Origin: Stutzerimonas stutzeri
GTDB lineage: Bacteria > Pseudomonadota > Gammaproteobacteria > Pseudomonadales > Pseudomonadaceae
Direction: 5' to 3'
Length of the DNA: 64,000 nucleotides
Assembly: GCF_024448935.1 (NCBI RefSeq)
Contig: NZ_JAMOIE010000001.1
Coordinates: 62,001 to 126,000, forward strand
The notes under the pieces are model-generated. The model was given only the letters and a program-made list of their open reading frames with translations. It had not been told where the DNA came from and ran no database searches. Positions 47,340 through 58,299 of the stretch are shown piece by piece. The translations under genes and the position numbers were made by a program. How positions within the stretch are numbered: position 1 is the first letter of the stretch; every line of letters begins with the position of its first letter.

Positions 47340-50067
47340 GGTAACCTTGTATGCCTTCGTCGAGGAATGTCTCGGTCGAGCTGCCGAAGACGCCGCCGAG
47401 TCCCTTGAGGACGATTTGCAGAAAGATGCCGTTGTCCGGCTCGTCGTTCTGCGATGGGTTGAGACTGGTTTCGTCGTAGTCGATCCAGTAGCGATTGATC
47501 AGGCGCAGCTTCCAGCAGCAACTGTCGTACTCGAAGCCACCAAAGGCCTCCAGTGTCCGATTGCGACTGTAGTCGTGCTGCCAGCGTGCGATCACGCTCC
47601 ACTGCGGCAGGATTGGCCAGATGGTGGAGATGTCGTGCTGGTTGATCTTGTAGTAATCCTCGATGTACTCAGGCGAACCCGGCGTGCCGTAGTCGCCGCC
47701 ATAGGTCCACTGCCCGGTGGCCTGGTCGAACCGCACGGTGTCGTTGCGATAGCGATAGCCGAAGTTGACGATCTTCCGCGGATTGTCAGCTGGCTGATAG
47801 TGGAACATGGCGCTGCCTGACTGCGTTTGGCCCTGATCCGGGTCCCAATTGAACGTCGAGGTGAAGCGCCAGTCGCGGTTGTAGTGATACAGGTACTCAA
47901 GGGCATATGGCGATACGCCGGAGGTTGTGCCTGGGCGATTTTCGAGGCCCGGCAACTGCACTTCGCGGTCGCGGAAGTAGATGATCTGACCAACGCTCAA
48001 GCGCTGACGCTCCAGCCCGCTCGGATCGATCCAGCGACTGGTCACGCCCAGCGAGAGCTGGTTGGCATCGCCTATACGGTCCCTGCCGGAGAAGCGGTTG
48101 TCACGCCACAGCGAGGAGTAGCCGAAGGTGTTTTCACCGGTATCGAACACCGGAATGTCATCCTGGTCTTCTTCCGGTACGTACAGGTAGAACATCCGCG
48201 GTTCGAGGGTCTGACGGTAGCTCTTGCCGAACCACTGGGTATCGCGGTCGAAGTACAGGCCGCTGTCGACGCTCAAGATCGGTACGCTGCGGTCAGGCGA
48301 GTCGCTGAAGTCGCTCACCTGGCGGCGGCCGGTATTGTCCAGCGTCAGGTCGTACTTGGTGTACGCGTATTTAATCGACGGCCGGACGAAGCCCCAGCTC
48401 CAATCGAGCGGCAGGCTGACGCCCGGCTCAAGGTGGAGACGCTCGCCTTCCGCGCGCGTCAGGCCACTCAAGCGATCGTCATACCAACGTTCAGGATTGC
48501 CATCTTCGTTGATAAAGTTGCCGCTGCGCAGGCTGCGCTGGAAGCTGACGAACTCGGTGTCGTAAGCGAACCGCAATCCACCCGGCTGAAACGGTAATGC
48601 GCCGTTCAATGTCAGCTGCGGCAGGCGCTCGTAGGGTGTGATATCGGCAACGGTTGCGCGCTCGTAAGCCTGTACGTTCAACTGGGCCGTGTAGGACGGT
48701 GCGCGGTAAGTCAGGGTGCCCCGCTGGTCCAGATGATCCGGCTGATCGATGTCCAGCTGGGTGTCCAGGTCCTGGAAATAATAGGGATCGCTGATGTCGG
48801 TGTAGTCGACTTCCGCCAGCCATCGTGTGTCCAGGCCGGTACGGTGTTGCCAGCTGTACATCCAGCGCTGATCCTCATACTCGGACTGCAGCTTGCGGTC
48901 GTCGCTGCTGTCATCCAGGTAGGCGGCGCCGAACTGGCCTTCGCTGCGGCGGGTCAGGTAACGGAACTCACCTTCCATCAGCAGGCCGCGATCGGTCATG
49001 TAGTTCGGGTAGAGCGTGGCGTCGAAATTCGGCGCCAGGTTGAAATAATACGGGGTGACCAATGACAGCCCGGTATCGCTGGAGCTGCTGATGCTGGGCG
49101 TGAGGAAGCCGGACTGGCGACGATCATCGATCGGGAAGGAGATATAGGGCGTGTAAAACACCGGCACGCCCTCGACCCGAAGCGTGACGTTGGTTGCCGA
49201 GCCAAAGCCGGTGGCCGGGTTGAGGGTGACGTTGTTGCCTTGCAGGTACCAGTCGTTATCGCCCGGCTCGCAACGGGTATAGGTCCCGTCCTTGAGGCGG
49301 ATGATCGCGTCCTCGGCACGCTTGGCATACAGCGCACTGCCGCGGACCTTACCTTCATGAACCACATATTCGGCGTTTTCGATCTGCGCTTCACCTGTGT
49401 CGAGGAGCAGTTCAGCGCGGTCACCGACCATCAGTGCGCCGCCGTCGCGCAGCCGGACATTGCCTTTCAGCTCGCCGCGGTTCTCCAGCTGGTACAGGCT
49501 CGCCTCGTCTGCTTCGGCCTGGATGCTGCCCCGGCGAAGTACCACGTCGCCGGCCAGTGTGGCGATTTCCTGCTGTTGCTCGTAACGGGTCGCTTTGGCC
49601 GATACGTAGGTCGGTGCCTCGCTCATCGGCGTGTCGTCGAACTGACCGGGGCGGTTTGGTTCAACATAGCTACCGGCACAGTACGGACCTGTCTCGGCCA
49701 GCTGTGCATTGGTCAGCCGATCGCGCGGCACCCAGTCCAGATGGCTGTAATCGGCACTGCGCGAGGCCAGTGCGCGGCCCTTGCTTTCGGTGACCAGTTT
49801 GGTAGTGGCCGCCTGGCGCTCGGCCTTGCTGGCGCTGGGCTTGGCGCTAGTGGTCTCGCCAGTAGACGTGCCACGATGAGTCGGACGCGGTGGCAGGGCC
49901 GGGCTGGCGGCATCCGCTGCGCAATTCCAACCCCCGTCGGCGCCTGGTTGGCAGGCAAACTGTTCGGCTGCGATAACCATGGGCGTCGCTACAGGTTGCA
50001 GTGCGAGCAAACCGCCGGTTACCAATAGAGGGAATGTGTTACGAAGAGCGGGATTTTTGACTGCCAT
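47314..50067 (-). CDS. lptD: LPS-assembly outer membrane protein LptD
   Basis: 917-aa outer-membrane LPS translocon. The signal peptide is in '[20 protein letters not shown]' to about residue 36. An N-terminal extension contains cysteines ('FACQ', 'WNCAA', 'YCAGS'), then an LptA-like beta-jellyroll ('[20 protein letters not shown]'), then a large beta-barrel from about residue 320 onward. '[14 protein letters not shown]' near the C-terminus holds the adjacent Cys pair that forms interdomain disulfides in E. coli LptD. It is the first gene of the lptD-surA unit and is divergent from amgK with 131 bp between. Confidence 0.96.
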   Translation of the reverse strand: MAVKNPALRNTFPLLVTGGLLALQPVATPMVIAAEQFACQPGADGGWNCAADAASPALPPRPTHRGTSTGETTSAKPSASKAERQAATTKLVTESKGRALASRSADYSHLDWVPRDRLTNAQLAETGPYCAGSYVEPNRPGQFDDTPMSEAPTYVSAKATRYEQQQEIATLAGDVVLRRGSIQAEADEASLYQLENRGELKGNVRLRDGGALMVGDRAELLLDTGEAQIENAEYVVHEGKVRGSALYAKRAEDAIIRLKDGTYTRCEPGDNDWYLQGNNVTLNPATGFGSATNVTLRVEGVPVFYTPYISFPIDDRRQSGFLTPSISSSSDTGLSLVTPYYFNLAPNFDATLYPNYMTDRGLLMEGEFRYLTRRSEGQFGAAYLDDSSDDRKLQSEYEDQRWMYSWQHRTGLDTRWLAEVDYTDISDPYYFQDLDTQLDIDQPDHLDQRGTLTYRAPSYTAQLNVQAYERATVADITPYERLPQLTLNGALPFQPGGLRFAYDTEFVSFQRSLRSGNFINEDGNPERWYDDRLSGLTRAEGERLHLEPGVSLPLDWSWGFVRPSIKYAYTKYDLTLDNTGRRQVSDFSDSPDRSVPILSVDSGLYFDRDTQWFGKSYRQTLEPRMFYLYVPEEDQDDIPVFDTGENTFGYSSLWRDNRFSGRDRIGDANQLSLGVTSRWIDPSGLERQRLSVGQIIYFRDREVQLPGLENRPGTTSGVSPYALEYLYHYNRDWRFTSTFNWDPDQGQTQSGSAMFHYQPADNPRKIVNFGYRYRNDTVRFDQATGQWTYGGDYGTPGSPEYIEDYYKINQHDISTIWPILPQWSVIARWQHDYSRNRTLEAFGGFEYDSCCWKLRLINRYWIDYDETSLNPSQNDEPDNGIFLQIVLKGLGGVFGSSTETFLDEGIQGYREREDQAF

Positions 50068-50198
50068 CTTGTTTTTTGGTCCGTGCTTGCGGCGAGCCAT
50101 CGGCCTGGCTGGGCCGCACGCCTCTCGATGGGCTGAAAAAGATGCTGGATAATAAAGCATGACCTGCCTATCGGCTAGCGCCGTGGAGAGCCCCTGAT

Positions 50199-51883
<1,685 letters not shown>

Positions 51884-52654
51884 ATGTTCTGGCCAATCAC
51901 GTTTCTAGGCGCACTCGCAGGCTGGCTGCTGGCGAGCATTCCGGGCGCCCTGTTGGGTGCACTGATCGGGCAGGTGCTGGATCGTCGCTTCGGGCTCGAC
52001 TCCTGGGCGAGTGTTCGGCAACTGCTAGCAAGGGCCAAACCGCTGACGCAGGGCAATGACTTGCTGTTTTTCCTGCTCGGACGCTTGGCGAAAAGCGGCG
52101 GGCGTATCAGCGAGGCACACATCCAGGCCGCCCGCAGTGAGATGCGCCGGCTCCAGTTGACCGCTCCTCAACAACGCATGGCGATCGATGCCTTTTACCG
52201 CGGCAAATCCAGTGGCGACGGGCTACGCGAGCCCTTGCAAAGATTAAGGGGGCGGCAGGATGAAGCGAAGGCGCTCCTGCAAGCCTGCTGGCGTATGGCC
52301 AGGGCACAGGGGCAGATCGATGCGCGTGAGCATGAGTTGATCATGCTCTGGGGCAAGTGGATGGGCTGGGATTCGGTGGCCGTGGCGGCGCTGGACCAGC
52401 AAGGGGGGCGCCGCCAGGGCGCGCCGAGCAACCCCGGTGGGGCCTACGAGCAGGCATTGCGGTTGCTGGGAGTCCGAGCCGACAGCGAGCCGAAGGCCAT
52501 CAAAAGGGCCTATCGGCGCCTGCTCAGCAAGCACCACCCGGACAAGCAGGCCGGTGCCGGCGCAACCGCCATCGAGGTGCGCGAGGCAACCGAGCGGACC
52601 CGCGAACTGCACCATGCCTATGGCCTGATTCGCGAGCGGCGCGGCTTTCGTTAG
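51884..52654 (+). CDS. DjlA-like co-chaperone (TerB-like + J domain)
   Basis: 256 aa. An N-terminal membrane anchor ('FLGALAGWLLASIPGALLGA') is followed by a TerB-like helical domain ('LLFFLLGRLAKSGGRISEAH', 'LMLWGKWMGWD') and a C-terminal J domain from about residue 187 with the HPD motif in 'LLSKHHPDKQAG'. This is the architecture of DjlA, a membrane-anchored partner of DnaK. It begins immediately after the murU stop (TGAATG) and overlaps the convergent DUF3530 gene by 4 bp. Its link with cell-wall recycling is positional only. Confidence 0.9.
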   Translation: MFWPITFLGALAGWLLASIPGALLGALIGQVLDRRFGLDSWASVRQLLARAKPLTQGNDLLFFLLGRLAKSGGRISEAHIQAARSEMRRLQLTAPQQRMAIDAFYRGKSSGDGLREPLQRLRGRQDEAKALLQACWRMARAQGQIDAREHELIMLWGKWMGWDSVAVAALDQQGGRRQGAPSNPGGAYEQALRLLGVRADSEPKAIKRAYRRLLSKHHPDKQAGAGATAIEVREATERTRELHHAYGLIRERRGFR

Positions 52655-53691
52655 CGCGAGCCGGTCGGCGCTTCTATTTCTCGCTTGAGCCAGCCGCGGA
52701 CTCGTCGAACAAGCGCTTCCTGATCGGAGGGGCGATCGCCGGTCTGCTGGGGTAATCCGACTTGGCGATAGGCCGGGTGCTGGATTCGGCGGCTGGCGTT
52801 CAGTCGCTCGCGAGCTGTCCGTTGCTCGTTCCCTGAGTCCTTGTAATAGAAGTCCCCGGTGGCCAGCTTGAGGGTCGGCACCAGCTGCGCAAGCGGCTCG
52901 TCCTGTCCTTCCGGTTGGCGCGGCTGGATCACCAGCAGATGCCTGACATCCGCCGGCGCCCGTTGCTGAAGATAGCGGGCCGCCCAATAGCCGCCTGTCC
53001 CCTGGCCTAGCAGCACAATCGCTGCAGGTTGTCTGCTGCGGGCGAAGGCCAGGGCCGCCTCGATGCGTGCGGTGATCTGCTCGGCCTGCTCAGGCTCAGG
53101 CTTGGGCGTGGCCGTTTCGGCCGGGGCTTGCGCGTCGCCGTCGTCGGCTGCCGATTCGCCTGGCGCTGCTGCGGCTTCTTCAGGCAGATAGCCGGCCTCG
53201 CTTGGCGGCGGATCTTCGCTGGGCTGTTCTGTCTCGGTTTCGGGCGCGTCGGTCGGCTGCTCGGGCGTTTGCTCCGTGGCCGGCGGTAACAGCAAGCCCG
53301 GCGAGTCCGGTAGGCTCAGGCTCAGGGTGTGCCAACCGTGGTCCGGCAGGCCACGACGCAGCGGGCCGATGCCGCGCGGCCAGTCAGTGCTTTCGCCCGC
53401 GCCAGGCAACAGGACGATGACACCCTTGGGGTCAGCCACATTGGCGGGGCGCCAGAGCGCAACGAAGTCGTCCTTATCCGCGTTCAGGCTGATGAACTCG
53501 CTGGGCGGCAGTTGGCGCAACAGGTCAGCGGCCATGGTCGCGCTGCGCGAGGGCAGCGGCGGGCGATCGACAGCGACCGGAGCCGGAGTGGCTTCCGGTT
53601 CGGCTGGCTCCTCGACGGCGTTGACCAAAGGACTGGTGACGATGGCCAGCAAGGCGATCGCCAGACCAGTTGAAACGCAAGCTCGAACCAT
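52651..53691 (-). CDS. DUF3530 family exported protein
   Basis: 346 aa, with a signal peptide in the first 25 residues ('VSTGLAIALLAIVTSPLVNA'). The core looks like an alpha/beta-hydrolase fold: 'GVIVLLPGAGESTDWPRG' and 'AIVLLGQGTGGYWAARYL'. The usual nucleophile serine is replaced (GQGTG instead of GxSxG), so it may not be catalytic. A Pro/Glu/Ala-rich low-complexity insert occupies about 140-205. Function unknown. The position downstream of the DjlA-like gene matches PA0599. Confidence 0.85.
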   Translation of the reverse strand: MVRACVSTGLAIALLAIVTSPLVNAVEEPAEPEATPAPVAVDRPPLPSRSATMAADLLRQLPPSEFISLNADKDDFVALWRPANVADPKGVIVLLPGAGESTDWPRGIGPLRRGLPDHGWHTLSLSLPDSPGLLLPPATEQTPEQPTDAPETETEQPSEDPPPSEAGYLPEEAAAAPGESAADDGDAQAPAETATPKPEPEQAEQITARIEAALAFARSRQPAAIVLLGQGTGGYWAARYLQQRAPADVRHLLVIQPRQPEGQDEPLAQLVPTLKLATGDFYYKDSGNEQRTARERLNASRRIQHPAYRQVGLPQQTGDRPSDQEALVRRVRGWLKREIEAPTGSR

Positions 53692-54080
53692 GGGCTTTCC
53701 TGATAGGCGCCGGCCTGGCGCTGCCGTGGTGCTGGCGCAGGCGGTGCAGATGCACTACAAAAGCGTTTTCGGCACGACTGCCGATCCCGTGAGGCTTATG
53801 GTGTCATTTCTGCTGCGTTGTTGCTGCCTGTTGCTTCTGCGGCACCTACCACAACGTGCTGCGTGTGCGGTCGCCGCTGATTGCCGGGGACGAGCTGCTC
53901 GAGCGTGGCCTGGCGACCGCCGCCGAGTGCTTCGACGCGCCGACCTGATCCGGGCGACGCTTCGACATCCGCCACGGATGCCGGACGCGCCGCAACGAGG
54001 CGGTTTTTCGAGTCCGCACATCCAGTAGCCGTCCCGTCGCGGGTAAACTCTGCAGCCCTTCTGTGCGCACCGGAACGCCA
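53692..54080. other. intergenic region between DUF3530 gene and sigma-54 regulator
   Basis: 389 bp between divergent genes. It contains a gabT-like C-terminal remnant (53835-53948, separate entry). The remaining sequence shows no gene; a promoter for the regulator is presumed in the last 100 bp but not evident. Confidence 0.6.
53835..53948 (+). pseudogene. C-terminal remnant of a GabT-type aminotransferase
   Basis: The frame reads '...FCGTYHNVLRVRSPLIAGDE' then 'LLERGLATAAECFDAPT' and a stop at 53946. This matches the end of class-III 4-aminobutyrate aminotransferases (SCGxYGNVxRxLxPLxI..., then a final helix ending in CFD or similar). Nothing upstream of about 53830 continues the match, so only about 37 residues survive. 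It precedes a cluster whose dehydrogenase makes or uses succinate semialdehyde, the product of GabT. Confidence 0.65.
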
Positions 54081-55451
54081 ATGGATTTCGACGACCCCAG
54101 TTTTCGCGAGCTGCTCGATGCGCTGCATGATGGCGTCTATATCACCGATGCCGATGGCATCACCCTCAAGGTCAACAGCGCCTACGAGCGGCTGACCGGG
54201 TTGCGCTGCGAGGATGTGGTTGGTCAGCACATGCAGGCGTTGGTGGAACAGGGAATGATTTCCCAGTCGGTATCGCTGCGGGTGCTCAAGGAGGGCAAGG
54301 CGCTGTCGCTGATGCAGAGTGTCAGCCAGGGCAAGCGTCTGCTGGTCAGCGGTACGCCGATCTTCGCCGCCGATGGCCAGGTGCGTTACGTGGTCAGTAC
54401 CGTGCGTGACATGACCGAACTGCTGCGTATGAAGCACGAGCGCGATGAGTTGCAGCAGCTCAAGCAGCTGCGCAGCAGTACCGCGAAACTGCATGCCGGC
54501 CAGCGCGATGATCTGCTCGACGCATCGCCGGTCGCCAGTCTGCCCGCCTCCGGGCGGGTGTTCGCTCAGGCACGGCAGGTCGCGGCCAGCGATGTGAAAG
54601 TCCTGCTGCAGGGCGAGACTGGCGTGGGCAAGACGCTGATCGCTCAATACATCCACAAAAGCAGCCCAAGGTCCGCGCAGCCATTCCTGGCGCTCAACTG
54701 CGGTGCGCTGCCGGAGAATCTCATCGAGACCGAACTGTTCGGCTACGTGCCGGGCGCCTTCACTGGCGCCGGCAGCAAGGGCAAGCGAGGGCTGCTGGAG
54801 CTGGCGAACCAGGGCACCGTGTTCCTCGATGAGGTCGGCGACCTGCCGCTGGCGCTGCAGGTGAAGCTGCTCAAGGTCATTGAGGAGAGCCGCTTCATTC
54901 CGGTCGGCGGCCTAGAGCTGAAGGAAGTCGATGTGCGCATCATCACCGCCACCCACCATGACCTGCGTGCGATGGTTGCCGAAGGGCGTTTCCGCGCTGA
55001 TCTCTATTACCGGCTCAACGTAGTGCCGATTCGTATCCCGGCACTGCGCGAGCGGCGTGAGGAAATCCAGCCGCTGCTCGACTTCTATCTGGCCGAATTC
55101 AATCAGCGCTACGGCCGCGAGCTGGAGTGGGGACTCGAGGCTTTAGACGCACTGACCGAATACGCCTGGCCGGGCAACATCCGCGAGCTGATCAATCTGG
55201 TCGAGCGCCTGGTCGTCACCTGTAGCGGGGTGGCCGTGGAGCTCTTCGACCTGCCCGAAGAGATGCGCAGCAGCGGGCGGGACGCCAGTGGCAACAACCT
55301 GCTGCCGCTGCGCAAACAGGTCGAGCAGCTTGAGCGGCGGCTGATCCGCAACGCACTGGTGCAGCACAAGACCACTCGCGAAGCGGCCCGCGCACTCGGT
55401 CTGAGCCAGGCAACCCTGGTGCAAAAGATGAAGCGCTGGGAGCACGGCTGA
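54081..55451 (+). CDS. PAS-domain sigma-54-dependent transcriptional activator
   Basis: 456-aa enhancer-binding protein. An N-terminal PAS domain at about 8-115 ('LLDALHDGVYITDADGITLK', 'VRYVVSTVRDMTELLRM') is followed by the AAA+ domain: Walker A 'LLQGETGVGKTLIAQYI', the sigma-54-contacting GAFTGA loop in 'FGYVPGAFTGAGSKGKRG', Walker B 'GTVFLDEVGDLP' and 'PGNIRELINLVERLV'. The C-terminal Fis-type HTH is 'TREAARALGLSQATLVQKMK'. It lies directly upstream of the dehydrogenase operon, in the same direction, and should bind upstream of the sigma-54 promoter found at 55563. PAS input suggests a small ligand (substrate or its semialdehyde). Confidence 0.92.
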   Translation: MDFDDPSFRELLDALHDGVYITDADGITLKVNSAYERLTGLRCEDVVGQHMQALVEQGMISQSVSLRVLKEGKALSLMQSVSQGKRLLVSGTPIFAADGQVRYVVSTVRDMTELLRMKHERDELQQLKQLRSSTAKLHAGQRDDLLDASPVASLPASGRVFAQARQVAASDVKVLLQGETGVGKTLIAQYIHKSSPRSAQPFLALNCGALPENLIETELFGYVPGAFTGAGSKGKRGLLELANQGTVFLDEVGDLPLALQVKLLKVIEESRFIPVGGLELKEVDVRIITATHHDLRAMVAEGRFRADLYYRLNVVPIRIPALRERREEIQPLLDFYLAEFNQRYGRELEWGLEALDALTEYAWPGNIRELINLVERLVVTCSGVAVELFDLPEEMRSSGRDASGNNLLPLRKQVEQLERRLIRNALVQHKTTREAARALGLSQATLVQKMKRWEHG

Positions 55452-55457
55452 TTGAGC

Positions 55458-55488
55458 AATGGATCATGGGGCTGGTTTTTGATCCATT
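55458..55488. promoter_or_regulatory. inverted repeat, candidate enhancer site
   Basis: AATGGATC (55458-55465) and GATCCATT (55481-55488), perfect 8-bp arms with 15 bases between, about 90 bp before the -24 element. The distance suits binding by the upstream activator. Confidence 0.45.
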
Positions 55489-55529
55489 TGCTGATCGCAG
55501 TGGCACCCCGATAACCTGTGGCAAATCGA

Positions 55530-55556
55530 CGCAACCCGTCTGCGGTGCGGGTTGCG
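55530..55556. promoter_or_regulatory. 9-bp inverted repeat close to the sigma-54 promoter
   Basis: CGCAACCCG and CGGGTTGCG separated by 9 bases, ending 7 bases before the -24 element. It has no T run after it, so it is not an obvious terminator; it could be a second activator site or an IHF-region structure. Confidence 0.4.
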
Positions 55557-55562
55557 CCAGGC

Positions 55563-55578
55563 TGGCACAGGAATCGCT
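55563..55578 (+). promoter_or_regulatory. sigma-54 (-24/-12) promoter of the dehydrogenase operon
   Basis: TGGCACAGGAATCGCT: GG at 55564-55565 and GC at 55576-55577, exactly 10 bases between, with TGGCAC matching the -24 consensus. It lies about 50 bp before the iron-dehydrogenase ATG and directly after a sigma-54 activator gene. Confidence 0.75.
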
Positions 55579-55628
55579 ATGACAGTTACCGACGCCGTCC
55601 AGTTAGACACCATAAAAAGGGCCTGATA

Positions 55629-56777
55629 ATGAGTATTGCTGCCTTCAAGATCGCCAATAAGCTACTGACCGGCCAAGGTGCCGTCGAGCAACTGGCGAAC
55701 GAATTGCCCCGCCTGAACATGCACAATCCGCTGATCGTCACCGATGCCATTCTGATCAAGTCCGGCACGGTCGAGCACGTCCTCAAACAGCTGGGCGAGC
55801 GACCCTACGGTATCTTCGATGGTGTCAAACCGGAGCCGGAGATCGCTATCGTCGAGGCCTGCGCCAAGGTGTACCACGCCGGTGGCCACGATGGCTTGAT
55901 CGGCGTCGGGGGTGGTAGCGCCATCGATATCGCCAAGGCGGTCGCCGGCTATGTCGGCCATGAGGGTGCGCTGGAGGAGCTGTTCGGGGTCGATCAGGTC
56001 AAGCGCAAAGGCCCACCGCTGATTGCCATCCCGACCACGGCCGGTACCGGTTCGGAAGTGACCAACGTGTCGATTCTTTCGGACAAGAAGGCGCAGCTGA
56101 AAAAAGGCATCGTCAGCGATTATCTGCTGCCCGACGTCGCCCTCGTCAGCCCGTTGATGACCCTGACCTGCCCGCGCAGCGTGACCGCCGCCAGTGGTGT
56201 CGATGCCCTGGTGCATGCCGTGGAGTCGTACCTGTCGCTGAATGCGTCACCGATCACCGACGCCCTGGCCATCGGCGCGATCAAGCTGATCGCCAGGGCA
56301 CTGCCCAAGGCCTACGCCAACCCGGCCGACCTGATGGCGCGTGACGAAATGGCCACCGCCAGCCTGATGGCCGGCATGGCCTTCGGTAACGCTGGCGTGG
56401 GGGCGGTACATGCTCTGGCCTATCCGCTGGGCGGGCGTTTCAACATCGCTCATGGCGTCAGCAATGCGCTGCTGCTGCCCTACGTGATGGCTTGGAACAA
56501 GCTGGCCTGTGTCGAACGCATGGCCGAGATCGCCGCCGCCATGGGTGTGCAAACGCACGGGCTCAGCGACAAGGCAGCTGCCGACCTGGCCGTCGCAGCC
56601 ATGGCCGAGTTGTGCGCCAGCGTCGACATTCCCAAGGGCATGCGCAGTTTTGGCGTGCCGGAAGACGCGATTCCTGCCATGGCCGAGGAGGCCAGCAAGA
56701 TCGACCGCCTGATGCGCAACAACCCGCGTCGCCTGACTGCCGGCGATATCGAGCAGATCTACCGCGCCGCCTACTGA
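55629..56777 (+). CDS. iron-containing alcohol dehydrogenase (candidate 4-hydroxybutyrate dehydrogenase)
   Basis: 382-aa group III NAD-dependent alcohol dehydrogenase. NAD binding: 'GLIGVGGGSAIDIAKAVAG', and 'IPTTAGTGSEVTNVSILSD' is the family signature. Iron ligands are expected at Asp and His in 'SGVDALVHAVESYLS' and at His in 'GAVHALAYPLGG' and 'FNIAHGVSNALLLP'; all are present. ATG 55629 follows the AAAGGG-containing leader. It is the first gene of a sigma-54 operon with a permease and succinate-semialdehyde dehydrogenase; oxidation of 4-hydroxybutyrate to succinate semialdehyde would fit. Other short diols or hydroxy-acids are possible. Confidence 0.88.
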   Translation: MSIAAFKIANKLLTGQGAVEQLANELPRLNMHNPLIVTDAILIKSGTVEHVLKQLGERPYGIFDGVKPEPEIAIVEACAKVYHAGGHDGLIGVGGGSAIDIAKAVAGYVGHEGALEELFGVDQVKRKGPPLIAIPTTAGTGSEVTNVSILSDKKAQLKKGIVSDYLLPDVALVSPLMTLTCPRSVTAASGVDALVHAVESYLSLNASPITDALAIGAIKLIARALPKAYANPADLMARDEMATASLMAGMAFGNAGVGAVHALAYPLGGRFNIAHGVSNALLLPYVMAWNKLACVERMAEIAAAMGVQTHGLSDKAAADLAVAAMAELCASVDIPKGMRSFGVPEDAIPAMAEEASKIDRLMRNNPRRLTAGDIEQIYRAAY

Positions 56778-56861
56778 CCACTGCAACAATCCGATGAAGC
56801 GCCCTGGTTCCGCCGGGGCGTGCTGGTTTACGACCGATACTAATAACTCCAGGTATTTCAC

Positions 56862-58256
56862 ATGTCCGAACTACGCCAACAAGGCCCTGAAGCCCCTTAC
56901 ACGCCGCTTGGCCCTTTCAAGCTGCGGCTGCCGTTCATCCACTACCGTTTCGAGATGTCCGACTACATGCAGGGCTTGCTCATGTGTGCGGTGGACTTGG
57001 CGGCCATTCCGTTGATGACCGAATTCCTCGGCATGCCGTTCGAGGTAGCACTGGCGGTGGTCATGCTCAACGGCCTGCTCTACCTGACGCACCACCTGTT
57101 GGGCGATCCGGTGGTGCCGGGCTGGATCACGCCGGCCATTCCCCTGTTGATGGCGTACTGCAGCCAATTTCCGGAGGGTCCGGAGCGGGTGCATGCGCTG
57201 ATTGCCTTCCAGTTGATGCTGGGGGTGTTCTCCATCGGCCTGGGCATGACCGGGATGGCGCGGAAGGTGGTCTCGCTGGTGCCATCGGCGCTCAAGGCGG
57301 GGATCATCATGGGCGCCGGGCTCAGTGCGGTGGTTACCGTGTTCAAGGAAGGCGGTCGTTTCGATAGCTTCCCCTGGACCATCTCGATTGCCATCGGTAT
57401 CGCTTTCTACCTGGTGTTCTCCATCCATTTTCAGGAGCTGAAGAAGCGCAACCGCTTCTGGTGGAACTTCGCCAAGCTGGGCATCTTCCCGATCATCCTG
57501 CTGGCAGTCGTCGTCGCGCCGCTCTTCGGTGAGGCGGCCTGGCCCAGCATCGAGTGGGGTATCAGCAAGCCGGACTTCGTGACCCTGTGGAACGAATACA
57601 CCGTGTTCGGCCTGGGCATGCCGCCATTGATGATGTTCATCACCGCGATTCCGACTGTGTTTGCCGCTTATCTGGTGGTGTTCGGTGATCTGCTGGGGGC
57701 TAAAGCGATCCTTTCCGAGGCAGACGATATTCGCCGTGACGAGAAGGTCGATTTCGACCCCAATCGTTCCCATATGATCTTTGGCGGCCGCAATGCCTTC
57801 ATGAGCCTGTTCGGGCCCGATGTCGCCATGTGCGGGCCACAGTGGTCGGCGATGCAGGTAGTGATCACCGAGCGCTTCAAGGGCGGCCCCACGGCGATGA
57901 AGTCCATTTACGGCGGCGTCGGCTCGTTCCGCTGGGGCACCAATACCGGCCTGCTGTTGCTGCCGGTGGTGACCCTGGTGCAGCCGATTCTCGGCGTAGC
58001 GCTGGCGCTGACCCTGCTGATTCAGGGGTATGTGAGCGTGCGCCTGGGCATCATGGAAGCACGCAGCCAGCGCGACTTGGGCATCGCCGGGGTGATCGGC
58101 GCGGTGCTGGCGATCAAGGGCGCTGCCTGGGCTTTCGCCATTGGCGTGGGCCTGTGCCTGCTGATCTACGGTGCACGCTTCTTCCGTGGCGAGAACGATC
58201 AAACGTTCAGCAAGGATGTACCGCCTGTTGATCCGGCCAGCAAGCCTCTCGACTAA
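56862..58256 (+). CDS. SLC23/NCS2-like permease
   Basis: 464-aa inner-membrane protein with about 12 hydrophobic segments. It resembles the nucleobase/ascorbate (SLC23, NCS2) or SulP-like solute carriers: 'VALAVVMLNGLLYLTHHLLG', 'VVPGWITPAIPLLMAY', 'SALKAGIIMGAGLSAVVTVF' and 'FGPDVAMCGPQWSAMQVVIT'. A rather long hydrophilic loop at about 285-310 contains 'DDIRRDEKVDFDPNRSHM'. The substrate is unknown; as the transporter in an operon with an alcohol dehydrogenase and semialdehyde dehydrogenase it should import their substrate. It lies 84 bp after the dehydrogenase gene and 43 bp before gabD. Confidence 0.8.
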   Translation: MSELRQQGPEAPYTPLGPFKLRLPFIHYRFEMSDYMQGLLMCAVDLAAIPLMTEFLGMPFEVALAVVMLNGLLYLTHHLLGDPVVPGWITPAIPLLMAYCSQFPEGPERVHALIAFQLMLGVFSIGLGMTGMARKVVSLVPSALKAGIIMGAGLSAVVTVFKEGGRFDSFPWTISIAIGIAFYLVFSIHFQELKKRNRFWWNFAKLGIFPIILLAVVVAPLFGEAAWPSIEWGISKPDFVTLWNEYTVFGLGMPPLMMFITAIPTVFAAYLVVFGDLLGAKAILSEADDIRRDEKVDFDPNRSHMIFGGRNAFMSLFGPDVAMCGPQWSAMQVVITERFKGGPTAMKSIYGGVGSFRWGTNTGLLLLPVVTLVQPILGVALALTLLIQGYVSVRLGIMEARSQRDLGIAGVIGAVLAIKGAAWAFAIGVGLCLLIYGARFFRGENDQTFSKDVPPVDPASKPLD

Positions 58257-58264
58257 TCATCCCT

Positions 58265-58286
58265 GCCGGGCGCCACGGTGCCCGGC
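58265..58286. promoter_or_regulatory. hairpin between permease and gabD-like gene
   Basis: GCCGGGC / GCCCGGC with an 8-base loop, without a T run; it may stabilise or process the polycistronic transcript. Confidence 0.35.
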
Positions 58287-58299
58287 TACAGGAGCGACC

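Noticed and set aside
56871-58202. 443-codon minus-strand frame opposite the permease gene
   Set aside because: Gln/His/Arg-rich shadow of a membrane protein gene; no start context.
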